This document shows positions 9,101-15,815 of a DNA stretch of 21,230 nucleotides, in pieces. This stretch comes from Planctomycetota bacterium (GTDB taxonomy: Bacteria > Planctomycetota > PUPC01 > JACPCR01). Position 1 is the first letter of the stretch, and every line of letters begins with the position of its first letter. The stretch lies in the NCBI GenBank assembly GCA_030740295.1, contig JASLXP010000025.1:1-21230 (forward strand). The letters are read 5' to 3'. Under the pieces are notes generated by a model. It was not told the DNA's origin, searched no databases, and saw nothing but the letters and a program-made list of their open reading frames with translations. Both the position numbers and the translations under genes were made by a program.

Positions 9101-10423
9101 GTTTCTGTTGATCAAGACCTTCTCGGTCTTCGGCAACTCCTCGGTCGTGTACGCTTCGAACTCCCAGAAACTCGCCCAGAGAGCCTGGGAGTGCTTCAGA
9201 GCGGTCACCTTGATAAAGCGCGTGTCCGGCGCGTCCACCACATGCGCCGAGACAAAGTTGTCCTTTTTCGGTTTGGTTTCGTCGACGATCATTTTCCACT
9301 CTTTCTCGTCTTTCGAGCCTTCGATCTTGAACGTGTATCGGCTGTCCTTGTACATCTTTTCCCAATGGATACGCAGGCTCTTGATATGCTCGGGCTTGCC
9401 GAGGTCGACCTGCCACCACTGCGGATACCGGCTGTTCGCCGCGCACCAGCGAGTGCCGAGATTGCCATCGACGGCATTCTTACTGATGTTGCCCTTGTTT
9501 TTCTCGTTGCTGGATGCCTTGGTCGGCTTGTTGGTCGCCAGGTTTGGCTTCACCTTCCCCGCGCCTTTCTTCACCTGCGCTTTGGGCGCGGGTTTGCTCT
9601 TGCCTGCCTTTGACTTTGCTGCGGCGATTACCTTTGTGTGCTCGTCCTTGGAAACGGCCTTGAATGTCTGGTCATCGAGCCTTTTCAGGGTCCATAGAAA
9701 ACCGCGAGCGACAGTGTCCATCCATTCCTGGGTCTCGACGGTCTCGTTATGATGGCCGACGGTGGTGCCAAAGACGCGGCACTTTTCATATTCGTTCGTC
9801 CACATGCAGACCTCATAGAGGTCCTTCTTCTTGCCATCCAGTCGCAGTGCGTGTGCGATCGGCGTGGCCGTCTTCATGATTTCAGTGACCGCATAGAGCT
9901 CTCCCTTGGGCGTCTTCCATGCCTTACCCATTTTCGTGAGGATCGGATGGTCGGGCTTAATCGGCTCGACCGTGTACGGATAGTGGGAACCGTGGCGATG
10001 GGAACGGATACCGAGGAATTTCACATAGGGCTCGACGCGACCGAAACCATAGCTGTGCATGTTGCAGTGCATGACAACGGCCGGAATGCCTTCGCGGTGC
10101 GGCTGCAGAATCTTGTTTATCCATTCCATGTCACGTATGCCCGCGTGACATTCGTTGTGAAAAATGATGTCGAACTTTTCGCTGAGATCACCCTTTTCGT
10201 AAATGGGAATCTTTGCGTTCTGGCTGTGCTCCAGCGTCCATTCGATGGGGAAACCGCAACGAGCAGCGATTCCTTCAGTGATGGTGAATTTCTGCGAGTT
10301 GTAGTCGTGGCAGCACCCGCCGGTGACCATGAGGGCCCGAACGGCCTTGGGGGAGACGTCTTCCGCCTGAATGGATGTAATTGTTAAAGTGGCCACCAGC
10401 GTGGCATGCAGGAATGCGTTCAT
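6140..10423 (-). CDS. ThuA / discoidin / PVC-type dehydrogenase / HEAT / cytochrome c fusion protein
   Basis: The chosen ATG (10421-10423) has GGGAAG six bases upstream and begins a signal peptide (MNAFLHATLVATLTITSIQA), giving 1427 residues; an open frame continues upstream but would bury the signal. Domains in order: ThuA-like (about 25-260, starting RALMVTGGCCHDYN); a Lys/Ala/Pro linker; an F5/8 type C discoidin domain (about 290-425, NAVDGNLGTRWCA and WWQVDLG); a PVC membrane-bound dehydrogenase-type beta-propeller (about 440-810) with two DxDGDGKAD calcium-type loops; HEAT-like helical repeats (about 815-1270); and a C-terminal heme domain. The heme site is C1303-V-A-C1306-H1307, and M1400 or M1401 before PDGL is the likely axial ligand. 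It probably acts in the periplasm, oxidising a sugar-like substrate and passing electrons to heme c; the substrate is unknown. Confidence 0.92.
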   Translation of the reverse strand: MNAFLHATLVATLTITSIQAEDVSPKAVRALMVTGGCCHDYNSQKFTITEGIAARCGFPIEWTLEHSQNAKIPIYEKGDLSEKFDIIFHNECHAGIRDMEWINKILQPHREGIPAVVMHCNMHSYGFGRVEPYVKFLGIRSHRHGSHYPYTVEPIKPDHPILTKMGKAWKTPKGELYAVTEIMKTATPIAHALRLDGKKKDLYEVCMWTNEYEKCRVFGTTVGHHNETVETQEWMDTVARGFLWTLKRLDDQTFKAVSKDEHTKVIAAAKSKAGKSKPAPKAQVKKGAGKVKPNLATNKPTKASSNEKNKGNISKNAVDGNLGTRWCAANSRYPQWWQVDLGKPEHIKSLRIHWEKMYKDSRYTFKIEGSKDEKEWKMIVDETKPKKDNFVSAHVVDAPDTRFIKVTALKHSQALWASFWEFEAYTTEELPKTEKVLINRNVPKPFNTKGSVRVPDNYEFSMFAKAPEVSYPSAVACAPTGEVFVAVDQNGSLGKRRDVQQNILRLVDSDGDGKADKVNVFAEKVEDTTGDNKWMVFNGRGMFYDNGKLWVLHPPFVRVFEDTDGDGKADKNDLLISGISTQRGLVGRGGDHTTNGFRVGIDGWMYIAVGDFGFNNAVDKSGRKVVLQGGGIARVRLDGTELEIYARGLRNVYDVAVSPRLDLFTRDNTNDGGGWNVRLSHVIGGQAQYGYPRQFKNFKDEHIDCLDDYGGGSPCGSIFFDEPGLPGFGGLLTCDWGRSVVYHHPLTPNGAGFKAEQREFVKVSRPTDIDMDGSGRIYITSWHGGGFAFKNPNCGYVVRVTPKDFKPRKFPDLKKATDEELVGLMASESHIWRQHTQLEILRRGDRPVFADGMTKLAKDAQRNRGARIAAIFTLKQLQGAKSHPALVELTRDDSLREFALRALTDRLGENADVPVMPFVDALTDKNPRVRLQAAIGVGRLGKLEAAAPLTKLTADSDFLVAHVAVKSLVRLEAADAALAGVDGSNAAVRKGSLRALHALHKPEVVDGLIERLDSVTDVEAKKDLLSALARLHYREADYDGGWWGTRPDSRGPYYKPVKWEKSDAILERLMKSLSEPELVPFLLSELPRNRVEIKNSLNILLNLAQKKPEFRATAAIIFLESSKVPSQGIHLLKELAIDTNADSKIRVRILDGLMRTADIKQGFNAACEVASAVKETTGEMAYAREAFLRSPKHTKRLNLVRQAATGQHAALRSVAFAILNNLATSQLVKGKERDAIVGLVGELRSHANPAVKELAEKIILERPASDFTDETIGELKPEKLASIVAGIKGKPSDGQQLFMTQGCVACHTVSPNEPLKGPSLIDITKRYKPHEVIESILKPSARIAPAFASHWFQMKRGNVQHEGFVVRESGDEIEIRNIAGVSIIMNKRDIRKRGKRENSMMPDGLVQMLTPDQFASLLAYLKTLETK

Positions 10424-10429
10424 GAGGTT

Positions 10430-10435
10430 CTTCCC
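10430..10435 (-). promoter_or_regulatory. Shine-Dalgarno deciding the start of the ThuA fusion gene
   Basis: On the minus strand GGGAAG lies six bases before ATG 10423-10421. It supports the internal ATG, which directly precedes a signal peptide, over a start 51 bases further upstream. Confidence 0.6.
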
Positions 10436-10680
10436 ATTTGTATTAATCGCCGCGCCAGATTTTGGGGACAGCATTAAAACAATAATTTCAGGGTTCGCCG
10501 ATGGTTTGGGGGCCGTTTGAAATCTAATGGGAGGATGTGGAGTGAACCCACCGGAAGACGAGTTGGCGCAACAACTGCTGGCTGATGCTGGTTACATATC
10601 ATCGCACTGATATCGATCTGCCGGACATCCGGTTCAGTGCCATAAGAATCGCTGACCACGGCTGTCAAGGTGAAAAGCCT

Positions 10681-10709
10681 TTGAACCGCCTTCCAAGGTC
10701 GAGTAGAAA
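10681..10709 (+). promoter_or_regulatory. Weak candidate sigma70-type promoter for the oxidoreductase
   Basis: TTGAAC (10681-10686) and TAGAAA (10704-10709) are 17 bases apart, each matching four of six consensus positions. They lie 35 bases before the ATG at 10745. The match could be chance. Confidence 0.25.
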
Positions 10710-10744
10710 CGCGCTCTACCACACTACTCTCTCAACATGAAATC

Positions 10745-11848
10745 ATGAAAGTCTACAAAGTCGCCTTACTCGGTTGCGGCCCCAGGGGTACTTCTGCCAG
10801 CAAAGGTTACAGCGCACACCCCAGGGCCGAAGTCGTCTCCCTCTGCGACCTCGATCAGGAACGTCTCAATAAACTCGGCGACGAGCTTGACGTCTCCGCT
10901 CGTTACGAAGATCTGGACGCAATGATCCGGGAAACAGAACCGGACATCGTCATCATTCCCACGAACACAAAGTTTCATTACGAACTTGCCATGCGTGTGC
11001 TCGAGTACGGTGTGAACATCGATATGGAGAAACCGATGTGTGTGGATCTGGAGCAGGCCGATGCAGTGATTGCCAAGGCGAAGGAGAAAGGAGCCAGGAT
11101 CGCCATCCACCACCAGGGCCGAGTCTCCTGCGGAATGAATGCAATTGCCAGAAAGTTCGCTGAAGGCCGTATCGGCCGAATTCGCCATATCGAGACCAGT
11201 GGCAAGGGATATTTTGGTGGATACGGATTGCTGAACATCGGTACTCACTCGCTGAATAATGTGATCAAGTTTGCAGGGCACTGCCAGAGCGTGTACGCAA
11301 CCTTGCTGACTGGAGGACATCCGATCACAACGGAAGATGTCGTCCCCGCGCCGAATGGGATGGGCACTGCCGCGGGTGAATGCATCACTGCTACGATGAC
11401 GTTTGAAGACAATCTCTGCGCGACGCTCTATCAGCATCAGTTCGAGAAGATGGACAGCACTGCGTACCAACTCCGTCTCCTCGGCAGCGAAGGCCAGCTC
11501 TGCTGGAAAATGCACCAGGCATGGTTTCTGCCAACGCCGCACTACCTCCCGGACGGCGAGCACGACCAGTGGCAGGAACTGGATGCCGAGTTACCGGACG
11601 GTTTCGATCCAGAAAGCAATGCCGGCGAATCGGAATACGCCTTCGCCGCGGAATACGTCGCTGCCCTGGACGAGGATCGCGACCATGAATGCAGCGGTGC
11701 AGAGGCGCACCACGTTCTCGAAATCATGATGGGGATCTTTGAGTCAGGTGCCTACCGTCGCGCGATTGAATTGCCACAGCTCGAGCGGCGGCATCCGCTA
11801 TTGAGATGGCGTGAGGAGAATGGGTTGGGGCCGCCGGAGGAGGATTGA
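10745..11848 (+). CDS. Gfo/Idh/MocA family oxidoreductase with altered active-site motif
   Basis: This 367-residue protein has the usual family length. An N-terminal Rossmann fold begins VALLGCGPRGTS (GxGxxG type), followed by an acidic strand end (VSLCDLD) and the family lysine in MEKPMC (K96). The second, alpha/beta domain contains NIGTHSLN: H168 is kept, but the usual Asp four residues before it is N164, and the usual Asp three residues after it is N171. In inositol dehydrogenase-type members the first of these Asp residues and the His act in hydride and proton transfer, so chemistry may be changed. There is no signal peptide, so it is cytoplasmic, unlike most of its neighbours. NAD(P)-dependent oxidation of a sugar or cyclitol is the family expectation; the substrate is unknown. 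No Shine-Dalgarno is evident. Confidence 0.92.
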   Translation: MKVYKVALLGCGPRGTSASKGYSAHPRAEVVSLCDLDQERLNKLGDELDVSARYEDLDAMIRETEPDIVIIPTNTKFHYELAMRVLEYGVNIDMEKPMCVDLEQADAVIAKAKEKGARIAIHHQGRVSCGMNAIARKFAEGRIGRIRHIETSGKGYFGGYGLLNIGTHSLNNVIKFAGHCQSVYATLLTGGHPITTEDVVPAPNGMGTAAGECITATMTFEDNLCATLYQHQFEKMDSTAYQLRLLGSEGQLCWKMHQAWFLPTPHYLPDGEHDQWQELDAELPDGFDPESNAGESEYAFAAEYVAALDEDRDHECSGAEAHHVLEIMMGIFESGAYRRAIELPQLERRHPLLRWREENGLGPPEED

Positions 11849-11902
11849 GTCAGCCCAATGTGGGTGTGCGGCGGGCAAGTCTCAACTATGTCCTAATCCT
11901 AA

Positions 11903-11980
11903 CGTGGCCTAACGGCCACGACCAAAATCGTGGCACGGCCGTCCCGGCCGTGATTCACGGGCGAGACGCCCGTGCCACGA
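11903..11980. repeat. Nested inverted-repeat element with four potential hairpins
   Basis: The convergent gap between the oxidoreductase and the lipoprotein is packed with perfect inverted repeats. Hairpin A has arms 11903-11909 and 11914-11920 (loop TAAC). Hairpin B has arms 11915-11921 and 11928-11934 and excludes A. Hairpin C has arms 11934-11941 and 11945-11952 (loop TCC). Hairpin D has arms 11956-11963 and 11967-11974 (loop AGA). An outer 11-bp pair, 11928-11938 with 11970-11980 (TCGTGGCACGG and its complement), encloses C and D. No T-tract follows. It resembles intergenic palindromic repeats of PVC genomes; a bidirectional transcription-end role is inferred from its position between convergent genes. 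Confidence 0.8.
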
Positions 11981-12051
11981 ACTTCTTCGCGTCACGCGGA
12001 ATAAGTGACATCCGAAGTCTTTAATCGTCATAATCCAGTAGCCCCTGATCA

Positions 12052-13833
12052 TCATTCCTGTTCAGGTTGCCCTTCCGCCGGTGATGCAGGCTGGCCCGCC
12101 TTCGCCCCGTCGCTCTTTTCCTTTGGTTTCTCTGCCGCCTTCACAGGTTCTGCGAGCAGCATTCTGGCGAGGACTCTTTTGGGGCCGTCTACTTTTTCAA
12201 AGTGCACTTTCACTCTCTTGGCATCGCCCTTCTTTTTGTAGCAGAGGCCCAGGTGCAGATTCGAAAGACTGGCTGAATTCCCTTCAGGAAATCGCTCGAG
12301 ATACTTGAGGAAGGAATCGATCGCCTGGTCGATCTGTGCGTTCTCGTAATAGCATATGCCTGCATTGAATTGGGACTGTTCGGCAATCGGACCCTCGAGC
12401 TTGGCCAGGGCCCCATATTTCTTGATCGCGCCGCTATACTGACCAATCATCTGCTGCAGTCGGGCGGTGTAGAATTCTTTGCTCTTGCGCTGCGGCTCCG
12501 AGAGCCCGCGGAAATACTTGAAACCGCGACTGTCTTTATCTTTGGCTGCCCTGGCCCAGAAGACCTTCGCGAGGGAAAAGGGGTAAAGCCAGATGTCGGC
12601 CTGATACTCTCGATCTTTGAAAGTATATGGAAACGGGTTCTTCGTCTTGACGAGCTCTTCATCCTTTACAGGACCGGAAGCAAGAATGGACTGGATCTCT
12701 CTTCTAGCATCGAACGCGACGGTGGGGAACCTCTTCGCTGTAGGTGAGAACCTTCGGACCATTTCCTGAAGCACACGCATGCGAGGCACCAGCGCTTCCG
12801 GCGACAGGGTGATCGCAAACAGAGCTTTCTTGAAATATTCGCTCTTCAGTGGGTAGCCTGGATTTGCCTCAACGATTTTGTCTACAACTGACGGTTTGTT
12901 GAGGATGTCTTCCAGCCCCATCAATTCTCCGGATTCCGGGTCTTTGATCGCAAAGCCGGCGTACGTGTCCAGAAAAACGTATTTCTTGCCAAGCTTCACC
13001 GCGACCAGGGAGTGCGGCGAGGTCAGCCGAATCTTCTCTTCTTCTTGCTTTTCTTTCTTGTCTTCTTCCTGTTCTCCTTCTTTTTTCTCCTCTTCTTTCT
13101 TCACTTCCTCTTCTTTCTGTTCGGCACCTTCCTTCTTCTCGACTTTCTCGATCTCACCTTTGGGTTCTTCTTTCAGCTCTGTCCGCAGTTGTATCATGTG
13201 CGCGCTCAAGCCTGTCTGCCGGGCGAGCTCGATGTAGCTCCAGACGCTGCGATCGCAGACGCCAAAACCGCGCATCAGAATGTCGATGGGTTCTCCGGGC
13301 AGGTCTGCCTCGCCCTTGCCCAGCTTTGAACGGACGTTGCGGAGGACGAAATCCAGAATGGCAAGGGCACGTTCTTCATCAGTCTCCGCATCTCTGGTGA
13401 CGCTCAGAGAGATGGTTTTCAACAGCCGCATCTTTGTCAGGTGTGGTAGATCCGAAGACCGCTGCGGCGGAAGAAGTTTCGGGCTTTTTATTTGCTTGTC
13501 GCTCATTCCACCGATCCTCTTATTCTCCAGCAGTCTTACCGCGCCTATCCATGGCTTGAATTCCTGGTGCGCGCCACTCAGGTCAAGGTAGAGATTATAG
13601 GTATTGAAGAATTGGGCGTAATCGCCCATCTCGTAGTAGGAAATGGCCATTCGAATAGCGACGCTCGGATCGGTGGGGACGCCCTCGTATTCCTTTTTGT
13701 AAGCTTCGACGGCCTTTTTGAAATCGCCTTGCTCGAAGGCGGTGTTGCCCGCGGCCGGATTGGGTGGAGGTTTGCCACAACTGGTAAGGAGAATCAGAAG
13801 GACGGGGATAATGGCTGCGGTAATTTTGTTCAT
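12052..13833 (-). CDS. TPR lipoprotein with transglutaminase-like domain carrying a Lys/Glu-rich insertion
   Basis: The start at 13833 gives 593 residues beginning with a lipoprotein signal (MNKITAAIIPVLLILLTSC, lipobox LTSC, then GKPPP), so the protein is probably lipid-anchored. An N-terminal TPR-like pair (NTAFEQGDFKKAVEAYKK, then ISYYEMGDYAQF) precedes a transglutaminase-like core. C193 lies in GFGVCDRS, H274 in SPHSLVAV and D289 in FLDTYAG; the order and the 15-residue His-Asp spacing fit the family triad. Between Cys and His sits a 49-residue stretch (about 219-267) made almost only of Lys, Glu, Gln and Gly. Further TPR-like repeats follow (about 480-570), then a Pro/Ala/Glu tail. Such domains can be proteases, amidases or transglutaminases; the substrate is unknown. 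The longer upstream frame is rejected because it would bury the lipoprotein signal. Confidence 0.85.
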   Translation of the reverse strand: MNKITAAIIPVLLILLTSCGKPPPNPAAGNTAFEQGDFKKAVEAYKKEYEGVPTDPSVAIRMAISYYEMGDYAQFFNTYNLYLDLSGAHQEFKPWIGAVRLLENKRIGGMSDKQIKSPKLLPPQRSSDLPHLTKMRLLKTISLSVTRDAETDEERALAILDFVLRNVRSKLGKGEADLPGEPIDILMRGFGVCDRSVWSYIELARQTGLSAHMIQLRTELKEEPKGEIEKVEKKEGAEQKEEEVKKEEEKKEGEQEEDKKEKQEEEKIRLTSPHSLVAVKLGKKYVFLDTYAGFAIKDPESGELMGLEDILNKPSVVDKIVEANPGYPLKSEYFKKALFAITLSPEALVPRMRVLQEMVRRFSPTAKRFPTVAFDARREIQSILASGPVKDEELVKTKNPFPYTFKDREYQADIWLYPFSLAKVFWARAAKDKDSRGFKYFRGLSEPQRKSKEFYTARLQQMIGQYSGAIKKYGALAKLEGPIAEQSQFNAGICYYENAQIDQAIDSFLKYLERFPEGNSASLSNLHLGLCYKKKGDAKRVKVHFEKVDGPKRVLARMLLAEPVKAAEKPKEKSDGAKAGQPASPAEGQPEQE

Positions 13834-13895
13834 GATGGGCCTGGTACGAATCAGATAGTTGGAGTTTTCTGAAGGGGTGCATTGGAAAGGGAGGA

Positions 13896-13923
13896 AATCT
13901 ATCCTGCCCTCTTCTCTTGTCAA
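13896..13923 (-). promoter_or_regulatory. Candidate sigma70-type promoter for the lipoprotein gene
   Basis: On the minus strand a perfect TTGACA (13918-13923) is followed after 16 bases by TAGATT (13896-13901), four of six matches to the -10 consensus. It predicts a 5' leader of roughly 55 bases before ATG 13833. Confidence 0.45.
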
Positions 13924-13938
13924 AGAATCAGGATTCTT
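13923..13938. promoter_or_regulatory. 16-bp dyad between divergent promoters, possible operator
   Basis: AAGAATC and GATTCTT form a perfect 7-bp inverted repeat with a two-base centre. It touches the minus-strand TTGACA by one base and ends 30 bases before the plus-strand TTGACA at 13969. That position suits a regulator binding site serving both directions; no regulator gene is visible in the window. Confidence 0.4.
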
Positions 13939-13968
13939 GCCATATCCCCGTTGGAAGGCGAGCCCATA

Positions 13969-13997
13969 TTGACACTGAAGAATACGAACTCTTTAAT
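13969..13997 (+). promoter_or_regulatory. Near-consensus sigma70-type promoter of the symporter cluster
   Basis: TTGACA (13969-13974, six of six) and TTTAAT (13992-13997, five of six) are exactly 17 bases apart. The -10 ends 30 bases before the ATG at 14028, giving a leader of about 20-25 bases. This also argues against the upstream in-frame start at 13917, which lies before the promoter. Confidence 0.65.
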
Positions 13998-14027
13998 CCG
14001 GCCTCATCAAGTTCTGCCGGTAATAAT

Positions 14028-14273
14028 ATGAAGTGGCTCATCCTCATCCTCATTCTTGCTCTTTCCATCCTTCATCATGACGTCTGGTGGTGGACCTCCG
14101 AGGAGAGGATCATGGGCTTCATCCCAATCGGGCTTGCCTGGCATGCATTTATCTCCATCGCAGCATCCGCGGTTTGGGCCCTGGCGGTGTTCACCTGCTG
14201 GCCGGATGAACTGGACAAACGATTTGAAGAGCCGGCCTCGACGACGGCTGAATCAGGAAGCGAGGGCGAGTAA
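14028..14273 (+). CDS. Small DUF3311-like membrane protein
   Basis: This 81-residue protein has two predicted membrane helices: MKWLILILILALSILHH at the N terminus, and a second from about residue 27 to 55 (IPIGLAWHAFISIAASAVWA, then LAVFTCW). Between them is the polar turn WWWTSEERIMG, and a Glu/Ser-rich cytoplasmic-type tail follows. Its size, two-helix plan and position three bases before a sodium:solute symporter match the DUF3311 or YhdT-type small proteins encoded with SSS transporters; an accessory role in transporter assembly or stability is inferred. The start at 14028 fits the promoter at 13969-13997. It is first in the cluster and its stop is followed almost at once by the symporter ATG, which suggests translational coupling. 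Confidence 0.72.
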   Translation: MKWLILILILALSILHHDVWWWTSEERIMGFIPIGLAWHAFISIAASAVWALAVFTCWPDELDKRFEEPASTTAESGSEGE

Positions 14274-14276
14274 GGC

Positions 14277-15809
14277 ATGGTCCTCGGAATTATCATCGGA
14301 TATTTCTGCTTTCTGCTCGGGCTGGGCATTTTTGGTTCACGACTGCTGAAGCTGACTTCCGGCGATTACTTTCTTGCAAGCCGCGGTATCGGGCCGTTCA
14401 TGCTGTTGATGTCTATCTTCGGCACGACCATGACCGCGTTTGCGCTGGTTGGCAGCACGGGCGCGACATACAAACTGGGCATCGGCATTTACGGCAAGAT
14501 GGCGTCGTGGTCGGGCATTGTTCATTCAGCGGTGTTCTTTCTTATTGGCGCAAAAGTGTGGGCCATCGGAAAGGAACATGGCTACATGACGCAGCTTTCT
14601 TACCTCCGCGATCGTTATCAATCGAACTCGCTTCCGCTGGTGCTCTTTCCCATCCTTGTGGGGTTTGTCACTGTGTACATTCTGATGGGAGTGATGGGCG
14701 GTGGCGCCTTTCTGGAAGCTCTGCTGGGCAAAGACGTCGAGGGAACGCCCAACATGCCGAAGTGGCTTGGAATGCTCACTATCTGCGGCGTGGTGATGTT
14801 CTATGTTTTCTGGGGCGGCATGCGTGCGACCGCGTGGGCAAACACGATCCAGACGCTCGTATTCATGGGGACGGGCGTGGTGGCGTTTTATGTCATTACA
14901 AAAGGTGCCGGTGGAGTGGATAGTTTTTTCGAAGCAGCAAGTAAGGCGACCGATGCCGTTGCCAATTCGGATGCCAGCAATCGGATGACCCGCGCCAGGA
15001 TCGGCAAAGGGGAGTTCGCCACTTACTTTCTGATTCCGCTTTCAGTTGGGATGTTTCCGCACCTCTTCCAGCATTGGCTTACAGCAAAGAAGGCGAGCAA
15101 TTTCAAGCTGACAGTTATCGCGCATCCGGTCTGCATCCTCATTACCTGGCTGCCCTGTTGTCTTATCGGTATGTGGGCCGCTGGCATCCTTCCCGCCGAG
15201 ACGCCTTCGAATGCCGTGCTGGCGATCATGGTAAAGAGATTCTCCTCCTCTGAAGTTCTTAGAGGCATCCTCGGCGCCGGTGTGCTTGCCGCGATCATGT
15301 CCAGTATGGATTCGCAGTTTCTGTGCATCAGCAGCATGTTCACCAACGACATCGTTGTTCCGCATTGCGGCAAAGACAAATACTCAGAAAAACAGCGGGT
15401 CTGGATGGGCCGCATCTTTGTCGTTATCGTGGTTGCCGCGTGTTACATCATTGGCCTCATCAGCAATAAATCTGTTTTCAAGATCGGCGTCTGGTGTTTC
15501 AGCGGATTCAGCAGCCTCGTGCCGATTGTCGTTGCCGCGCTCTACTGGAAACGCAGCAACAGGCAGGGCGTGATCGCTTCCGCGGTCAGCGTAGCCGTCC
15601 TGTGGCTTGGCGGACTGGCGTTTGTATTTTCGGATACGCTTACAGAGCAGGTATTCGGAGGCAAATTTCTGATTGCCGGCCTTCACCCGGTGACTGCCCT
15701 GATCTCTGTGTCGACGGTCGTGCTGATTGCGGTGACCTTGATGACATCGCCGCCGGATGAGGGGTTGGTTGAGAAATTCTTCGGCGCGCAAGATTCGGAA
15801 TCGGAATAA
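14277..15809 (+). CDS. Sodium:solute symporter (SSS family)
   Basis: This 510-residue, strongly hydrophobic protein has about 13 membrane segments, as expected for SSS transporters (TC 2.A.21). The first segment is followed by DYFLASRGIGPFMLLMSIFG, the family region with small residues and Ser/Thr near the sodium site, then ALVGSTGATYKLGIG. A later conserved-type segment is GAGVLAAIMSSMDSQF (about residue 335), matching the Ser-rich helix that helps bind sodium. It should import a small solute driven by sodium; sugar, carboxylate or amino acid cannot be told apart by eye. GAGGG at 14262-14266 is a plausible ribosome site, inside the end of the DUF3311-like gene. The GT4 gene begins six bases after its stop, so the first three cluster genes are almost certainly one transcript. 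Confidence 0.93.
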   Translation: MVLGIIIGYFCFLLGLGIFGSRLLKLTSGDYFLASRGIGPFMLLMSIFGTTMTAFALVGSTGATYKLGIGIYGKMASWSGIVHSAVFFLIGAKVWAIGKEHGYMTQLSYLRDRYQSNSLPLVLFPILVGFVTVYILMGVMGGGAFLEALLGKDVEGTPNMPKWLGMLTICGVVMFYVFWGGMRATAWANTIQTLVFMGTGVVAFYVITKGAGGVDSFFEAASKATDAVANSDASNRMTRARIGKGEFATYFLIPLSVGMFPHLFQHWLTAKKASNFKLTVIAHPVCILITWLPCCLIGMWAAGILPAETPSNAVLAIMVKRFSSSEVLRGILGAGVLAAIMSSMDSQFLCISSMFTNDIVVPHCGKDKYSEKQRVWMGRIFVVIVVAACYIIGLISNKSVFKIGVWCFSGFSSLVPIVVAALYWKRSNRQGVIASAVSVAVLWLGGLAFVFSDTLTEQVFGGKFLIAGLHPVTALISVSTVVLIAVTLMTSPPDEGLVEKFFGAQDSESE

Positions 15810-15815
15810 GCGCAT

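Larger units (their letters stand above)
10424..10744. other. Divergent intergenic region (321 bp) without a convincing gene
   Basis: This gap separates the leftward ThuA fusion from the rightward oxidoreductase and must carry both 5' control regions unless they are read from elsewhere. I see a 12-base dyad CCGGACATCCGG at 10621-10632, an AT-rich patch at 10472-10488, and a TTGACA on the minus strand at 10663-10668 whose possible -10 partners are poor. An open frame of 82 codons on the minus strand has no signal, motif or ribosome site and is not called. Confidence 0.6.

Noticed and set aside
8075..9613. 512-codon open frame on the plus strand
   Set aside because: It lies wholly antisense to the ThuA/cytochrome gene, whose domains are clear; the translation has no recognisable motif.
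10474..10722. 82-codon minus-strand frame in the divergent gap
   Set aside because: It has no ribosome site, signal or family resemblance and would occupy the region needed for promoters.
10737..10748. Three-codon frame ATGAAATCATGA overlapping the oxidoreductase start
   Set aside because: It could be a tiny leader frame, but nothing else supports translation and such overlaps arise by chance.
13834..13923. Upstream extension of the TPR lipoprotein
   Set aside because: It would place 30 residues before the lipobox signal and begins upstream of the candidate -10.
13917..14027. Upstream extension of the DUF3311-like protein
   Set aside because: It starts before the near-consensus promoter and adds a polar segment in front of a membrane helix; ATG 14028 is better placed.
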